Counted from the stretch's first letter, positions 28,676 through 41,033 are shown. The stretch: DNA of 64,000 nucleotides from Desulfovibrio sp. ZJ209 (GCF_011039135.1 NZ_JAAKEJ010000006.1:62001-126000), one strand, 5' to 3'. Numbers and translations are program-made. Notes: a model not told the origin generated them from the sequence alone.

Positions 28676-30052
28676 CTAGTCCCTGACCGACTTCTCCAGC
28701 AGCTGCTCGAACTCGGCGAGGTGGCTCACCACCACCTTGTTCAGCGCCCAGAGCGCCACGAGGTTGGGGATGACCATGAGGCCGTTGAAGAGGTCGGCGA
28801 GCTGCCAGACGAGGTCCACGTGCAGCAAGGCGCCGCCTGCCACGAAGGCCACGGCGACCGCGCGGTACGCGCCCACGCCCTTGCCGTTAAAGAGGAAGCG
28901 CACGTTCTGCGCGCCGAAGAAGTACCAGCCCACGATGGTGGAAAAGGCGAAGAAAAAGAGGCACACGGCCACGAAGATGCCGCCGAAGCCGCCCATGTCC
29001 ACGGCGTAGGCCGCCTGGGTGAGGCGGATGCCCGTGGCCTGGCCCGCGCCGGGCGCGAACACGCCGGACACGAGGATGACGAGCGCCGTGAAGGTGATGA
29101 TCACAAAGGTGGTGAACACGCCGAAAATGGCGACGAGGCCCTGCTGGCAGGGATGCTCCACGCGGGCGACCGCGTGGGCGTGGGGCGTGGAGCCCATGCC
29201 GGCCTCGTTGGCGAAGAGGCCGCGCGCCACGCCGTAGCGCATGGCCTCGCGGATGCTGATGCCCACGGCGCCGCCGAGCACGGCCTGCGGATGGAAGGCC
29301 GCCTCGAAAATGAGACCGAAGGCGGGCAGGATGGCGCCCGCGTGGCTCACGAGCACATAGGTGCCGCCGGCGATATAGAGGATGGCCATGGTGGGCACGA
29401 GTTTTTCCGTCACGCTGGCGATGCGGCCGAGGCCGCCGATGAAGACGAGGCCCGCGAGCGCGGCCACGATGACGCCCACCACCAGCCTGTCCACGCCGAG
29501 CGCGCTGTTGAAGGCCTCGGCGATGGTGTTGGATTGCACCATGTTGCCGATGCAGCCCAGGGCCACGATGATGGCGATGGCGAAGAACACGGCGAGCGGC
29601 CGGTATTTCTCGCCCATGCCGCGCGTGATGTACCAGGCCGGGCCGCCCACCACATGGCCCTCGCTGTCCGTGGTCTTGTAGACCTGGGCCAGCACCGCCT
29701 CGGCGAAGATGGTCGCCATGCCGAAAAAGGCCGCGAGCCAGAGCCAGAAGAGCGCGCCCGGGCCGCCGAGCACCATGGCCGTGGCCGTGCCCGCCACGTT
29801 GCCGGTGCCCACCTGGGCGGCGATGGCCGTGGCCAGCGCCTGGAAGGAGCTCATGCCCTTCTTGTCGGCCCTGCGCCCGAAGAGGCTGGCGCCGCCCATG
29901 AGGTAGCGCAGGGCGAGCCCGAACTTGCGCACCTGCACAAAGCGCAGGCGCAGGGTATAGAAGAGGCCGGTGCCGCAGAGCAGCGGGATAAGGAACAGCG
30001 TTCCCCAGAGGAAGCTATTAACGTCCGTGACCCATTGGGTGAGGGCTGTCAT
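28676..30052 (-). CDS. Sodium:alanine/glycine symporter (AGCS family)
   Basis: 458 residues with about 11 membrane segments. AGCS signatures are FQALATAIAAQVGTGNVAGTATA (ion- and substrate-site helix), GGPGALFWLWLAAFFGMATIFAE and GLFANEAGMGSTPHAHA. It imports alanine or glycine with Na+. It converges with the nitroreductase gene (30-bp gap) and is followed upstream by a sigma54 activator gene on the same strand, 29 bp away, which could be co-transcribed with it. Confidence 0.93.
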   Translation of the reverse strand: MTALTQWVTDVNSFLWGTLFLIPLLCGTGLFYTLRLRFVQVRKFGLALRYLMGGASLFGRRADKKGMSSFQALATAIAAQVGTGNVAGTATAMVLGGPGALFWLWLAAFFGMATIFAEAVLAQVYKTTDSEGHVVGGPAWYITRGMGEKYRPLAVFFAIAIIVALGCIGNMVQSNTIAEAFNSALGVDRLVVGVIVAALAGLVFIGGLGRIASVTEKLVPTMAILYIAGGTYVLVSHAGAILPAFGLIFEAAFHPQAVLGGAVGISIREAMRYGVARGLFANEAGMGSTPHAHAVARVEHPCQQGLVAIFGVFTTFVIITFTALVILVSGVFAPGAGQATGIRLTQAAYAVDMGGFGGIFVAVCLFFFAFSTIVGWYFFGAQNVRFLFNGKGVGAYRAVAVAFVAGGALLHVDLVWQLADLFNGLMVIPNLVALWALNKVVVSHLAEFEQLLEKSVRD

Positions 30053-30081
30053 GCGGTTCTCGCTGGTGGATATGCGCGGGT

Positions 30082-31596
<1,515 letters not shown>

Positions 31597-31818
31597 GGGC
31601 CTCGTTGTACCGTGTCGGGCGGCGCATTGCAATATATCAATATATAGGGAAAAGCCCGGGCCGTGGGCCGGCGCTCGCGCAAGCCCGCTTTCCCCTTGAC
31701 AGCTCGCCGCAGGGGGCTATACTTCCGCTTCCGCTGTCCGGGCCTCGCCGCGCATCCAACGCGCCGCCCGGCGCCGCGAACTTCGTAAAATCCGCGCTCC
31801 GGCGCATGGAGGTTTGCC

Positions 31819-32082
31819 ATGGCTCCCCTGCAGAATGCCGTCAAGACTGCCGAAGGCGTCGTCGTCAACGGTTTTGTGGTCTCCCCCTGTGTGGAACAGT
31901 GCGACGGCTGCGAGCGCCAGCGCGAGTTCGACGACCAGAAATACTGCTCGAGCTATCCCGACCCGGCCCGCAAGTGGGCGGGCGGCCGCTGCAATTTCGC
32001 CACCCACGTGAAGGTGCAGGCCGCGGCCGCCGCCAAGGTCAACCCGCTCAAGGCCTCCAAGCGCGCCGCCAAGGGCCGCTAG
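31819..32082 (+). CDS. PxxKW-family cysteine-rich protein
   Basis: 87 residues with conserved cysteines in two clusters (VSPCVEQCDGCERQ and KYCSSYPDPARKWAGGRCNFATH) and the eponymous PxxKW motif (PARKW). These small proteins occur mainly in sulfate-reducing deltaproteobacteria and probably bind a metal or Fe-S cluster; their function is unknown. A lysine/alanine-rich C-terminal tail follows. The ATG has GGAGG 8 bp upstream, and the gene is monocistronic, closed by a strong terminator. Confidence 0.88.
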   Translation: MAPLQNAVKTAEGVVVNGFVVSPCVEQCDGCERQREFDDQKYCSSYPDPARKWAGGRCNFATHVKVQAAAAAKVNPLKASKRAAKGR

Positions 32083-32132
32083 GCCGTCCCGGCCCGGTTT
32101 TTCCCACCGGCGGCGACGCTCCGGCATTTCGG

Positions 32133-32160
32133 GGCTGCTGGCATTGCCAGCAGCCTTTTT
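32133..32160 (+). terminator. Intrinsic terminator after the PxxKW gene
   Basis: GGCTGCTGGCA (32133-32143) pairs with TGCCAGCAGCC (32145-32155) and is followed by five T residues; textbook rho-independent form, about 50 bp after the stop. Confidence 0.9.
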
Positions 32161-32196
32161 GCCGTTTCCGTCGCCCCAGCCATCCCCGGAGGCCCC

Positions 32197-33471
32197 ATGA
32201 GCCAGCGCGACGCGCTTGCGCGCCATCTCCTCGCCCAGCACGAGCGGGCGGCCACCCTTGAAGCCGAGCTCACGGCGCTCCCCGCCCTTGGGCCGGAAAA
32301 CGGCGGCGAGGGCGAGGGCGAAAAAGCCGCCTTCATCGAAGGCCTGCTTGCGGCCTGCAATATTAACGACGTGCGCCGCGTGGATTCGCAAGACGCCCGC
32401 GTGGCCTGCGGCTTCCGGCCCAACATCGTGGCCCGCGTGCCCGGCGAGAGCCCCCGCACCCTCTGGCTCTTCGGGCACATGGATGTGGTGCCCGCGGGCG
32501 ACCCCGCAGCCTGGAGCTCCGACCCCTGGCGCGTGCGCCGCGAGGGCGACCTCATCCACGGCCGCGGCGTGGAAGACAACCAGCAGGCCGTGACCGGCAT
32601 GCTGCTCCTCGCGGAGGCGCTTGCCGCCACGGGCACCACGCCGCGCCAGAGCCTCGGGCTCGTCTTCATGGCCGACGAGGAATGCGGCAGCCGCCACGGA
32701 CTCGCCCATGTGCTCGATGCCGAACCCAAGTGGTTCAGCCCCGAGGACTGGTACCTCGTGCCGGACGCCGGCTCGCCTCAGGGCGACGCCGTGGAGATGG
32801 CGGAAAAGGGCCAGCTCTGGCTCAAGGTGCTGACCGAAGGGAAACAGTGCCACGCCTCCACGCCGGGAGAGGGCGTCAACGCCTTTCTCGCCGGCGCCGA
32901 GGCCGCCGTGGCCCTGCATGACGGGCTCGCCACCACCTTCCCGGAGCAGGACGCCCTGTTCCGGCCGCCGGTCTCCACCTTCGAGCCCACGCGCCACGAG
33001 GCCAATGTGGACGCCATCAATATCCTGCCCGGGCGGGACGTGTTCTTTCTCGATTGCCGGCTGCTCCCGGCAGTGGCCGCCGAGGCCGTGCTCGCCCGCG
33101 CAAGGGAGATCGCGGCCGGAGTGGCCGCCCGGCGCGGCGTGAAGATCGAGGTGGAGGTGGAGCACGCCCAGGCCCCGTCCCTGACGCGGCCCGACCTGCC
33201 CGGCGACGCCCCGCTGTTCCCGGCTCTCGCGGACGCCGTGGAGGCCGTCTACCATGTGCGCCCCAAGCCCGTGGGCATCGGCGGCGCCACCGTTGCCGCG
33301 CTGCTGCGGGCCCGGGGGCTGCCGGCGGTGGTGTGGTCGCGCATTTTCAACACCTGCCACCAGCCCGACGAGCGCGCCTCCCTCGCGCACATCTGCGGTG
33401 ACGCGGCCGTGTTCGGCCGCCTGCTCATGGCCCATGCCCCGAAGCCCGGGAGCCACGGCGCCCATGCCTGA
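32197..33471 (+). CDS. M20-family metallohydrolase (peptidase/deacylase type)
   Basis: 424 residues. Metal ligands of the M20 family are visible: [13 protein letters not shown], the bridging Asp in [11 protein letters not shown], the catalytic Glu pair in [13 protein letters not shown] and PDAG, and a C-terminal His in [13 protein letters not shown] dimerisation domain fits the middle ([18 protein letters not shown]). The family includes carboxypeptidases, ArgE and DapE; this variant is close to the archaeal-type M20 hydrolase group with unknown substrate. A GGAGG site precedes the start. Its end overlaps the mnmG start by 8 bp. Confidence 0.85.
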   Translation: MSQRDALARHLLAQHERAATLEAELTALPALGPENGGEGEGEKAAFIEGLLAACNINDVRRVDSQDARVACGFRPNIVARVPGESPRTLWLFGHMDVVPAGDPAAWSSDPWRVRREGDLIHGRGVEDNQQAVTGMLLLAEALAATGTTPRQSLGLVFMADEECGSRHGLAHVLDAEPKWFSPEDWYLVPDAGSPQGDAVEMAEKGQLWLKVLTEGKQCHASTPGEGVNAFLAGAEAAVALHDGLATTFPEQDALFRPPVSTFEPTRHEANVDAINILPGRDVFFLDCRLLPAVAAEAVLARAREIAAGVAARRGVKIEVEVEHAQAPSLTRPDLPGDAPLFPALADAVEAVYHVRPKPVGIGGATVAALLRARGLPAVVWSRIFNTCHQPDERASLAHICGDAAVFGRLLMAHAPKPGSHGAHA

Positions 33472-35407
33472 CGCGGCCTTTGACTGCGTCATCGCCGGCG
33501 GCGGCCACGCCGGGGCCGAAGCGGCCATGGTCCTTGCGCGGCTGGGCTTTTCCGTGCTGCTCGTGAGCGGCAATCTCGACCGGCTCGGGCACCTCTCCTG
33601 CAACCCGGCCGTAGGCGGCCTCGCCAAGGGCCACATGGTGCGCGAGATCGACGCCCTCGGCGGCATGATGGGCCTTTGGGCCGACGCCGCGGGCATCCAG
33701 TTCCGCACGCTCAACATGAGCAAGGGGCCGGCCGTGCGCGCCACCCGCGCCCAGATGGACCGCCAGGCCTACCAGGACGCGGTCAAGGCGAGCCTCTACA
33801 ACCAGCCCGGCCTCACCCTCTGGCAGGACGAGGTGACGGACATCATCACGGAGCATGGCCGCGTCGCGGGCGCGGCAACGGCGCTGGGGCTCACCTTCCG
33901 CTGCCGGCATGTGCTGCTCGCCACGGGCACCTTCCTCGACGGCCGCATCCATGTGGGCCTCAAGAACCAACCGGCAGGGCGCCTCGGCGACGCGCCGGCC
34001 GTGGGCCTTTCCGCGAGCCTCCGCCGCCTCGGCATCGGCCTCGGGCGCCTCAAGACCGGCACCACGCCGCGCCTGCTCAGGCGCTCCATCGATTTCTCCC
34101 GCCTCGAGGAGCAGCCCGGCGACACGCCGCCGCCCGGCTTCAGCTTCCACGGCCCCAAGCCCCCGCTCCCGCAGGTGAGCTGCCACATCACCTGGACCAA
34201 TGCCCGCACGCACGAGCTCATCCGGGCCGGCTTTGACCGCTCGCCGCTCTTCACCGGGGTCATCACGGGCACGGGCGCGCGCTACTGCCCCTCCATCGAG
34301 GACAAGGTGGCCCGCTTCCCGGACAGGGAGCGGCACCACGTCTTCCTCGAGCCCGAGGGCCTCACGAGCGCCGAGGTCTACGCCAACGGCATTTCCACGA
34401 GCCTGCCGCTCGACGTGCAGGAAGCCATGATCCACAGCATCGCGGGCCTCGAGCACGCGGTCATGGTGCGCCCGGGCTACGCCATCGAGTATGACTACGC
34501 CGACCCGGTGCAGCTCTGGCCCACGCTGGAGAGCAAGGCCGTGCCCGGGCTCTGGCTCGCCGGGCAGATCAACGGCACCTCGGGCTATGAGGAGGCCGCG
34601 GCCCAGGGCCTCTGGGCGGCGCTGAACCTCGCCAGCGCCGAGCGCGGGCGGCCCCCCTTCGCGCCCGGGCGCGACGCCGCCTATATGGCCGTATTGGTCG
34701 ACGACCTCGTGACCCTGGGCACCGAGGAACCCTACCGCATGTTCACCTCGCGGGCGGAGCACCGCCTTCTCCTGCGCGAGGACACGGCGGACCTCAGGCT
34801 CACGCCGCTGGGGCGCGAGCTCGGCCTTGTGGGCGAGGCCCAGTGGCGCGCCTTCAACGAGGCGCGGGAGCGGCGCGAGCGCCTGACCGAACGCCTGCGC
34901 GCCGCGCGCGTGCCCGCCGGTGACGGCGGCGAAGAAACAGGGCTCGAGGCCGGGCGCAGCCTCGCCGAGCTGTTGCGCCGGCCGGAGCTGGACCTCGCGG
35001 CCCTGCTTGAGATGCTCGCCGCGCAGGGGGGCGACGCGGCGCGGCTTGCGGCCGGGCTCGCCCAGGAACTCGACGCCATGGAGCCGCGCAGCCGCCTCGG
35101 CGTGGAGGCGGACCTCAAGTATGCGGGCTACCTCACGCGGCAACAGGCCCTCGCCGAGCGCTCGCGCGGGCTCACGGCCACGCCCTTGCCCTTGGATTTG
35201 GATTATGCGAAAGTAAGCGGGCTCTCCCGCGAGGTGGAGGAAAAGCTCGCCCGCGTGCGCCCGGCGAACCTCGGCCAGGCGGCGCGCATCTCCGGGGTGA
35301 CGCCCGCGGCCGTGGCCTGCCTCGAGATCCACCTGCGCAAGCTCGGCCTGCTCGGGCGCGGCGGCCGCGCAAGCCATACGGCAGAAATGCCACCTACAGA
35401 AAGATGA
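33464..35407 (+). CDS. mnmG: tRNA uridine-5-carboxymethylaminomethyl(34) synthesis enzyme MnmG
   Basis: 647 residues. The N-terminal FAD motif is [20 protein letters not shown]; diagnostic MnmG blocks are [71 protein letters not shown] and [15 protein letters not shown]. With MnmE it modifies U34 of certain tRNAs. The ATG at 33464 lies inside the end of the M20 gene; upstream in-frame sequence is noncoding extension. The stop overlaps the PilZ gene by 4 bp. mnmE is not in the window. Confidence 0.95.
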   Translation: MPDAAFDCVIAGGGHAGAEAAMVLARLGFSVLLVSGNLDRLGHLSCNPAVGGLAKGHMVREIDALGGMMGLWADAAGIQFRTLNMSKGPAVRATRAQMDRQAYQDAVKASLYNQPGLTLWQDEVTDIITEHGRVAGAATALGLTFRCRHVLLATGTFLDGRIHVGLKNQPAGRLGDAPAVGLSASLRRLGIGLGRLKTGTTPRLLRRSIDFSRLEEQPGDTPPPGFSFHGPKPPLPQVSCHITWTNARTHELIRAGFDRSPLFTGVITGTGARYCPSIEDKVARFPDRERHHVFLEPEGLTSAEVYANGISTSLPLDVQEAMIHSIAGLEHAVMVRPGYAIEYDYADPVQLWPTLESKAVPGLWLAGQINGTSGYEEAAAQGLWAALNLASAERGRPPFAPGRDAAYMAVLVDDLVTLGTEEPYRMFTSRAEHRLLLREDTADLRLTPLGRELGLVGEAQWRAFNEARERRERLTERLRAARVPAGDGGEETGLEAGRSLAELLRRPELDLAALLEMLAAQGGDAARLAAGLAQELDAMEPRSRLGVEADLKYAGYLTRQQALAERSRGLTATPLPLDLDYAKVSGLSREVEEKLARVRPANLGQAARISGVTPAAVACLEIHLRKLGLLGRGGRASHTAEMPPTER

Positions 35408-36330
35408 ACACCGGCGAACTGCTCCTTTCCCTCGCGTTCTTCCTCATCCTCTGCGGCGCCTGGCTGCTCTGGCGTTACCGCCGCGCCCGGAAGAACGCCA
35501 GCGCACGCCGCGGCCACATCTTCGCCGCGCTGGAGGCCGCGCGCGAGCAGTTCGCCACCTTCAACCTGCGCCTCATTTCCGATACGCCCGGAACTTCCGG
35601 CCTCTCCGCCATCCTCCTTGATGTGGACGACCGTGTGCTGCACCTCGAGGTCTCGGACTATGTGGACGAGGCCTGGAAGGGCCTGCCCGTCGACGCCTTT
35701 TTCCGCGTGGAGACGGACGACGGCCCTATATTTTACGTCTTCCGCTCGGTCTTTCTTGACATCAGCCCGGATTTCGGCAAGGCCCGCGTGACCTTGGCCA
35801 TGCCCGACCATCTGCGCGTGGAGAAAAAGCGCCATTTCGTGCGCATGCGCCCGCAGGAAGACGCCGTGCGCGTCATCGGCGTCTGGCCTCTCGCCGAGGG
35901 GCAGGCGCTGCCGCGCTCCACCGCGGATATCGGCGCGCCGCTCTCCCACGCCACGCCGGGCATGAAGGACAAGCCCGTGCAGGTGGAGGACATCTCCGCC
36001 TCGGGCCTCGCCCTGCGCTTCCCCGGCAAGGAGAGCCAGGCGCTCGCGGCCATCGGCAAGGGCTCGCATGTGCTCTGCCTCGTGGTCTATGTGCTCGATT
36101 GCGCCAAGGACAAGACCACGGCCTTCTGGTGCACGGGCGACGTGGTCAACGAGCGCGTGAGCCCCGGGCAGCCGCCGGCGCGCATTCTGGGCGTGGAATT
36201 TACCAACTGGGCCGTCCTTGAACAGGGCGACAGCGAGATCCACTGGTCGCACAGCTCGCCCTCGCGCGGCGTCAAGCCCATCCTCCAGTGGGTGGAGCAA
36301 ATGGACAGGAAGCGCGGCCGCAAGAAGTAG
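35404..36330 (+). CDS. Membrane-anchored PilZ-domain protein (c-di-GMP receptor)
   Basis: 308 residues. One N-terminal membrane helix ([18 protein letters not shown], 6-23) is followed by basic residues. A YcgR-N-like domain covers about 50-135, then a PilZ domain with RHFVR (R143-R147) and DISASG (196-201), the RxxxR and DxSxxG c-di-GMP-binding motifs. It likely senses c-di-GMP at the inner membrane, in flagellar or envelope control; a degenerate GGDEF protein and an FlhG-like ATPase lie 4 kb downstream on the same strand. It is translationally coupled to mnmG (ATGA). Confidence 0.82.
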   Translation: MNTGELLLSLAFFLILCGAWLLWRYRRARKNASARRGHIFAALEAAREQFATFNLRLISDTPGTSGLSAILLDVDDRVLHLEVSDYVDEAWKGLPVDAFFRVETDDGPIFYVFRSVFLDISPDFGKARVTLAMPDHLRVEKKRHFVRMRPQEDAVRVIGVWPLAEGQALPRSTADIGAPLSHATPGMKDKPVQVEDISASGLALRFPGKESQALAAIGKGSHVLCLVVYVLDCAKDKTTAFWCTGDVVNERVSPGQPPARILGVEFTNWAVLEQGDSEIHWSHSSPSRGVKPILQWVEQMDRKRGRKK

Positions 36331-36384
36331 CGGCGCGCGGCGCCGGCCCGCGCACCCGGGGCCGCGCATTTCCGGCTTGTTACG

Positions 36385-37248
36385 ATGGAGGCAGTCTTGG
36401 ACGGAGGAAGCGAAGGTCATAGTACCATCTGGTCGCGCCTGGGGCGCCTGTTCGGGCACGACAGCGAAGAATCCCTGGAAAAGGCCATCCTTGAGGCCCG
36501 CGCCGAGGGCGAGGTGGAGCCCGACGAGGAATCCATGCTCCTCGGCATCCTGCGCTTCAACGACCTCCAGGTGCAGGACACCATGATCCCGCGCACGGAC
36601 ATCGACTGCGTGCCCGTGGAGATGCCGCTGCCCGAGGTGGCGCGCGTCATCGTGGAGTCGGGCCATTCGCGCATCCCGGTCTTCCGCGACACCCGCGACA
36701 ACATGATCGGCATCCTCCACGCCAAGGACGTGCTCCGCTGCCTCGTGGACTCGGACGCCCCGCCGCCGCCGGTGAGCGAGGTCATGCGCGAGCCCTTCTT
36801 CGTGCCCGAGACCAAGCCCATCCGCACCCTCCTGCAGGAATTCCGGGCGCGCAAGCTGCACATCGCCATCGCCCTCGACGAATACGGCGGAACAAGCGGC
36901 CTCATCACCATCGAGGACGTGCTCGAGGAGATCGTGGGCGACATCGAGGACGAACACGACGCCCCGCGCCAGCAGGACATCCGCTCGGTGGGCGAGCGCG
37001 TCTACGAGCTCACGGGCCGCGCCCTGCTGGAAGACCTGAAGGAGCTCGGCGTCAACATCAGCTCCGACGAGGTGGACACCATCGGCGGCTACCTGAGCAT
37101 GCTGGCGGGCCACGTGCCCGGGGAGGGCGAATCCTTCACCCTCCACGGCTGGACTTTCACGGTCATCGACGCGGACATGAAGCTCATACGCCTCTTGCGC
37201 ATGGAGCCCGCCGCCGACGCCGCGGCCATCCCCGTGGAAGAGCTGTGA
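36385..37248 (+). CDS. CorC/HlyC-type CBS-domain protein (hemolysin family)
   Basis: 287 residues. Two CBS domains span about 65-195 (DTMIPRTDIDCVPVEMPL, GHSRIPVFRDTRDNMIGILHAKD, IAIALDEYGGTSGLITIEDVLEEIVGDI), then a CorC_HlyC domain (TIGGYLSMLAGHVPGEGESF). No DUF21 membrane domain is present, so it is the short CorC form linked to Mg/Co homeostasis. It sits 67 bp before lnt; the corC-lnt pairing recurs widely and suggests a role in envelope biogenesis. Confidence 0.88.
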   Translation: MEAVLDGGSEGHSTIWSRLGRLFGHDSEESLEKAILEARAEGEVEPDEESMLLGILRFNDLQVQDTMIPRTDIDCVPVEMPLPEVARVIVESGHSRIPVFRDTRDNMIGILHAKDVLRCLVDSDAPPPPVSEVMREPFFVPETKPIRTLLQEFRARKLHIAIALDEYGGTSGLITIEDVLEEIVGDIEDEHDAPRQQDIRSVGERVYELTGRALLEDLKELGVNISSDEVDTIGGYLSMLAGHVPGEGESFTLHGWTFTVIDADMKLIRLLRMEPAADAAAIPVEEL

Positions 37249-37315
37249 GCCCGCAGGAGGGAGCGGCCCCGGGCAGGAAGGCCGCCGGCTTGGGGGCGGC
37301 CTTCGGGGCGCCCGC

Positions 37316-38998
37316 ATGAAACGCCCGTGGGCCCTGGCGGGCTCGCTGAGCCGGCCAGCAAGCGTCACCGCCGGCATGCGCGGCCCCGCGTCCCCCGGTA
37401 CCGCGCTCTGGGCCTTGGCCGCTGTGCTCGGGCTCTGGCTCGGCTTTCCCAACGACATCCTTTCCGCGCCGCCGCTGGCCCTGCTCTGGCCGCTGGCGCT
37501 GACTGCGCTCGGCCTTTCCGCGCCCGGCGCCCGGGCAGCCTTGCGCCGGGGCTGGCTCACAAGCCTCGCGGGCGGCACCGCCACCCTCTACTGGCTCAGC
37601 CTTCCCGTGCATGACGTGGGCGGCCTGCCCTGGGCGCTGGCCGTGCCCTGTGCCGTCTTCATCGCGGCGCTCGTCACCTTGCAGGGCGCGCTTTTCTGCG
37701 CCGCCGCACGGCTCGGCCGCGGTCTTCCCGCGTGGCGTCTCGCCCTCGCGCTGGCGCTTGCCTGGTACTTTCTCGAATATGCCTTCGCCCTCGTGGTGGG
37801 CTTTCCGTGGCTGCCGCTCGCAGGGGCGCTCGCCCCATGGCCCCTGCTCGTCCAGGCGGCGGACACCCTGGGCGCCTACGGCACCGGCGCCCTGTGGCTC
37901 TGGGCCGGTCTGCTCGCGCTCCTCGCCTTTCCCCGCCTGGCCCGCGTCGCGGCCCCGGATATTCAGGGCTTCCGGCCGCTCCGCCTCGCCTGCGCCGGCG
38001 CCGTCATCGCGCTCACGCTCGGCTACGGCCACTGGCAACTGGAAAAGACACCCTTCACCCCCGAGCCCGCCGGGCCGGACAGCGTGGCTGTGCTCTTTGT
38101 GGAAGGCAATGTGGACCAAGGCCAGAAGTGGCTCCCGGCCATGCAGGCCGAAACGACGGAACTGTACCGCACGCTCACGGAGGAGGGGCTGACAGGCCTG
38201 GGATGGCGGCCGGGAGAAGAGGGCGCCGAGCCGCCGCTCGTCATCTGGCCAGAGACGGCGCTGCCCTTCTTTTTCCAGACGCACCGGCTCTCCGCCAAGG
38301 TGCTGGAGCTCGTGCGCCGCGAGCGGGTGCCCCTGCTTTTCGGCGCGCCCGGCGTGGAAAGGCCGGCCCCGGGCAAGGGCGCCGAGCCCCTGATCTTCAA
38401 CCGCGCCTTCCTGCTGGCGCCGGACGGCAGCCTCGCGGGCTTTTACGACAAGGAACATCTCGTGCCCTTCGGGGAATACGCGCCCGACTGGCTCAACTGG
38501 CCCTTTCTCGAGGCGCTTTTGCAGGGCGTGGGCGTGTATACCGAGGGTACGGCCACAGCACCCCTGAGGTACGGCAATCTTGCCCTCGGCATGCTCATCT
38601 GCTATGAAGGCATATTCTCGTGGCTCGCCCAGGCGCGCGTGGCGGACGGCGCCAACATCCTCGCGGACATCAGCAATGACGGCTGGTTCCGCGGCACCCC
38701 GGCCTCGCGCCAGCACCTGTATCTCACCGTCCTGCGCGCCCTGGAGCAGGGGCGCTGGCTCCTTAGGGGCACCAATACCGGCATTTCGGCGGTGGCGGAC
38801 ACGCGCGGCCGGCTCACGGCCATGGGGCCGCTGTTCCGCGCGGGCACGCTCGCGGCGCGGGCGCGCCTCTGCTCTGGCGAGAGCCGCTACCACAGGCTCG
38901 CGCCCTGGCTGCCGCTCATGGCGCTCGGCGCGCTCCTCGTCGTGACCGTGGTGCGCCGCCGGGGGCGCGCCTGGGCGGGAACCACGCGCCCCAATTAA
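37316..38998 (+). CDS. lnt: Apolipoprotein N-acyltransferase
   Basis: 560 residues: about 6-7 membrane segments over the first 215, then a periplasmic nitrilase domain and a final membrane helix. The Glu-Lys-Cys triad is visible in WPETALPF, FYDKEHLVPFGEYAP and LICYEGIF; SNDGWFRGTPASRQHL and RGTNTGISA are further Lnt hallmarks. It adds the third acyl chain to lipoproteins in the inner membrane. The start at 37316 leaves a 30-residue N-terminal tail with a possible later start at Met21. Confidence 0.94.
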   Translation: MKRPWALAGSLSRPASVTAGMRGPASPGTALWALAAVLGLWLGFPNDILSAPPLALLWPLALTALGLSAPGARAALRRGWLTSLAGGTATLYWLSLPVHDVGGLPWALAVPCAVFIAALVTLQGALFCAAARLGRGLPAWRLALALALAWYFLEYAFALVVGFPWLPLAGALAPWPLLVQAADTLGAYGTGALWLWAGLLALLAFPRLARVAAPDIQGFRPLRLACAGAVIALTLGYGHWQLEKTPFTPEPAGPDSVAVLFVEGNVDQGQKWLPAMQAETTELYRTLTEEGLTGLGWRPGEEGAEPPLVIWPETALPFFFQTHRLSAKVLELVRRERVPLLFGAPGVERPAPGKGAEPLIFNRAFLLAPDGSLAGFYDKEHLVPFGEYAPDWLNWPFLEALLQGVGVYTEGTATAPLRYGNLALGMLICYEGIFSWLAQARVADGANILADISNDGWFRGTPASRQHLYLTVLRALEQGRWLLRGTNTGISAVADTRGRLTAMGPLFRAGTLAARARLCSGESRYHRLAPWLPLMALGALLVVTVVRRRGRAWAGTTRPN

Positions 38999-39036
38999 AT
39001 TTTGCATCAGGCGCCCTCATGGCGCAGGGAGAACAC

Positions 39037-40162
39037 ATGCTCCAGCTCAGCGATCTGCGCGCGGCCTCAGGGCCGCTCACCCAGCGGTTCACCAGCCTTT
39101 GGGGGCGTCTTTGACGCGGCGAGCGACGAAAAGCGCCTTGCCGACATCGAGGCCGAGCTCGCCCGGCCCGGCGCCTGGGACAAGCCCGAGGCCCTGACGC
39201 CGCTCCTCCAGGAAAAGCGCCGCCTCGAGGACGAGGTGAACCGCCTCTCCGCCCTCAAGAAGGCGCATGACGACATGGAGGAATGGCTCCTCCTCGCCTC
39301 GGAAAGCGGCGAGGCCGAGGCGCGGGAGGCGCTGGAGTCCCTCGCGCAGGCCCAGGCCGACCTCGCCAGCCGACTCGACGAGACCGAGCTCGTCATGCTG
39401 CTCTCCGCCGAGGAGGACGGCAAGGACGCCATCCTCGAGATCCACCCCGGCGCCGGCGGCACCGAGTCCCAGGACTGGGCGGAGATGCTGTTGCGCCAGT
39501 ACACCCGCTGGGCGGCGCGGCGCGGCTTCGGCGTGGAGGAGCTGGACTACCTGCCCGGCGACGAGGCCGGCATCAAGAGCGTGACCTTGCGCCTTTCCGG
39601 CCCGCACGCCTACGGCTTTTTGAAGAGCGAGCGCGGCATCCACCGCCTCATCCGCATCTCGCCCTTCGACGCCTCGGGCCGGCGCCACACCTCCTTCGCC
39701 TCGGTGGACGTGATGCCGGACGCGGGCGACGACATCGAGCTCGACATCAAGGAATCCGACCTGCGCTTCGACATCTTCCGCTCCAGCGGGCCCGGCGGCC
39801 AGAGCGTCAACACCACGAGCTCGGCCGTGCGCGTGACGCACCTCCCCACCGGCATCTCGGCCCAGTGCCAGAACGAAAAATCGCAGCACCACAACAAGGA
39901 GTCGGCCCTGCGCGTCCTCAAGGCCCGGCTCTACAACATGGAGCTGCAAAAGCGCGACGCCGAGCGCCAGGCCCAGTACGCCGGCAAGGACGCCATCGCC
40001 TTCGGCAGCCAGATCCGCACCTACACCCTCCAGCCGTACCGCCTCGTCAAGGACCACCGCACCGGCACCGAGGCCGGCGACGTGGACGCCGTGCTCGACG
40101 GGCGCATCGACCAGTTCCAGCACGATTACCTTCTCTACCGCCATGAACAGGAACACCACTGA
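39037..40162 (+). CDS. prfB: Peptide chain release factor 2 with programmed +1 frameshift
   Basis: The product needs a +1 shift: reading from the ATG at 39037 reaches an in-frame UGA at 39112-39114 within CTTTGAC, preceded by a GGGGG Shine-Dalgarno-like stretch (39101-39105) 3 bases upstream, the classic prfB slippery site. Skipping T39112 continues in the long downstream frame to 40162, giving 374 residues. RF2 hallmarks are the tripeptide SPF in IRISPFDASGRRHTSF and GGQ in SSGPGGQSVNTTSSAVR. RF2 reads UGA and UAA, and the frameshift autoregulates its level. The 3' end overlaps the next gene by 20 bp. Confidence 0.95.
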
Positions 40163-41033
40163 TCCGCACGCGCTCGCCCGCGAGCTCGGCGACTTGCGCG
40201 GCAGCCTCGCCCAAGCGGGCGGGGAGGCGCAGGAGCCCCAAGCCCTTCCCGAAGGGCAGGGCGCGCCGGGCGCCGCCGACAACGCCCTTCTCGTGGCGCG
40301 GGTGGTGCGCGGCTTTTCGCGCGAGGGCTGGCAGGAATTTTGCCGCGCCTACCCGCTCAGCCAATGGTACGCGCTCCCCGTGCCGGACGAGATCGTCACC
40401 GGCGTGCGCGTGGCCGACCTTCGGGCCGACCCGGCCTGCGCCACGCGGCCCGGGCCCGGGGACGTGCTTCTGGGCGCCCTCGGCAGCACCATGTTCGCGG
40501 CCCAGCTCGAACGCGAGCTTTTGCGGCTTTCGCGCCACGGAGGGGGCCTGAGCCTCGTGGCCGCGGCGCTCGCCGAGCGCAGGCGCCTTGCCACGGCCCT
40601 TGGCGACGGCACGGTGGCCCGGCTGGAGCGCATCCTCGGCGAGACCCTGCAGGGCAGGCTCGAGGCCTGCGACAGCCTGGGCGCGGCCGGGCCGGGCCGC
40701 TATATCCTGCTCTTGCCGGGCATGGGGCAGCTGCGCACCCGCCGCTTCGCGGAGGACGTGCAGGCGGCCTTTGCCGAGGCCGCGCGGCCCTTTTTCCCCA
40801 CCGGCGGCATCACGGCCGGGAGCGGCGCCGTCTGCGCGCTCGGCGTCGTCCATGTGGGGCACGAACGCGCGCCCCGCGCCCAGGAACTGCTCACGCGCGC
40901 CTGGGCCGCGCTCGACACGGCCCTCGACCAGGACGAGGGCTACATCCACCAGGAAACTTCCGGAAGCCACGGCTCGACCCTGGTCCACTCCGGGGAAAAA
41001 CGCTTTCTCTTTTTCGGCGGAGATCCCAAATGA
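40143..41033 (+). CDS. Degenerate GGDEF-like domain protein
   Basis: 296 residues. The C-terminal ~175 have the outline of a diguanylate cyclase domain (STMFAAQLERELLRLSRHGGGLSLVAAAL, then RYILLLPGMGQLRTRRFAEDVQ), but the GGDEF signature is replaced by GPGRY and the Mg-binding Asp after LSL is missing, so it should be inactive. The N-terminal ~110 residues are unassigned. It overlaps prfB by 20 bp and the FlhG-like gene by 4 bp, so all three are co-translated. An inactive nucleotide-sensor or scaffold role with the FlhG-like ATPase is inference. Confidence 0.65.
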   Translation: MNRNTTDPHALARELGDLRGSLAQAGGEAQEPQALPEGQGAPGAADNALLVARVVRGFSREGWQEFCRAYPLSQWYALPVPDEIVTGVRVADLRADPACATRPGPGDVLLGALGSTMFAAQLERELLRLSRHGGGLSLVAAALAERRRLATALGDGTVARLERILGETLQGRLEACDSLGAAGPGRYILLLPGMGQLRTRRFAEDVQAAFAEAARPFFPTGGITAGSGAVCALGVVHVGHERAPRAQELLTRAWAALDTALDQDEGYIHQETSGSHGSTLVHSGEKRFLFFGGDPK

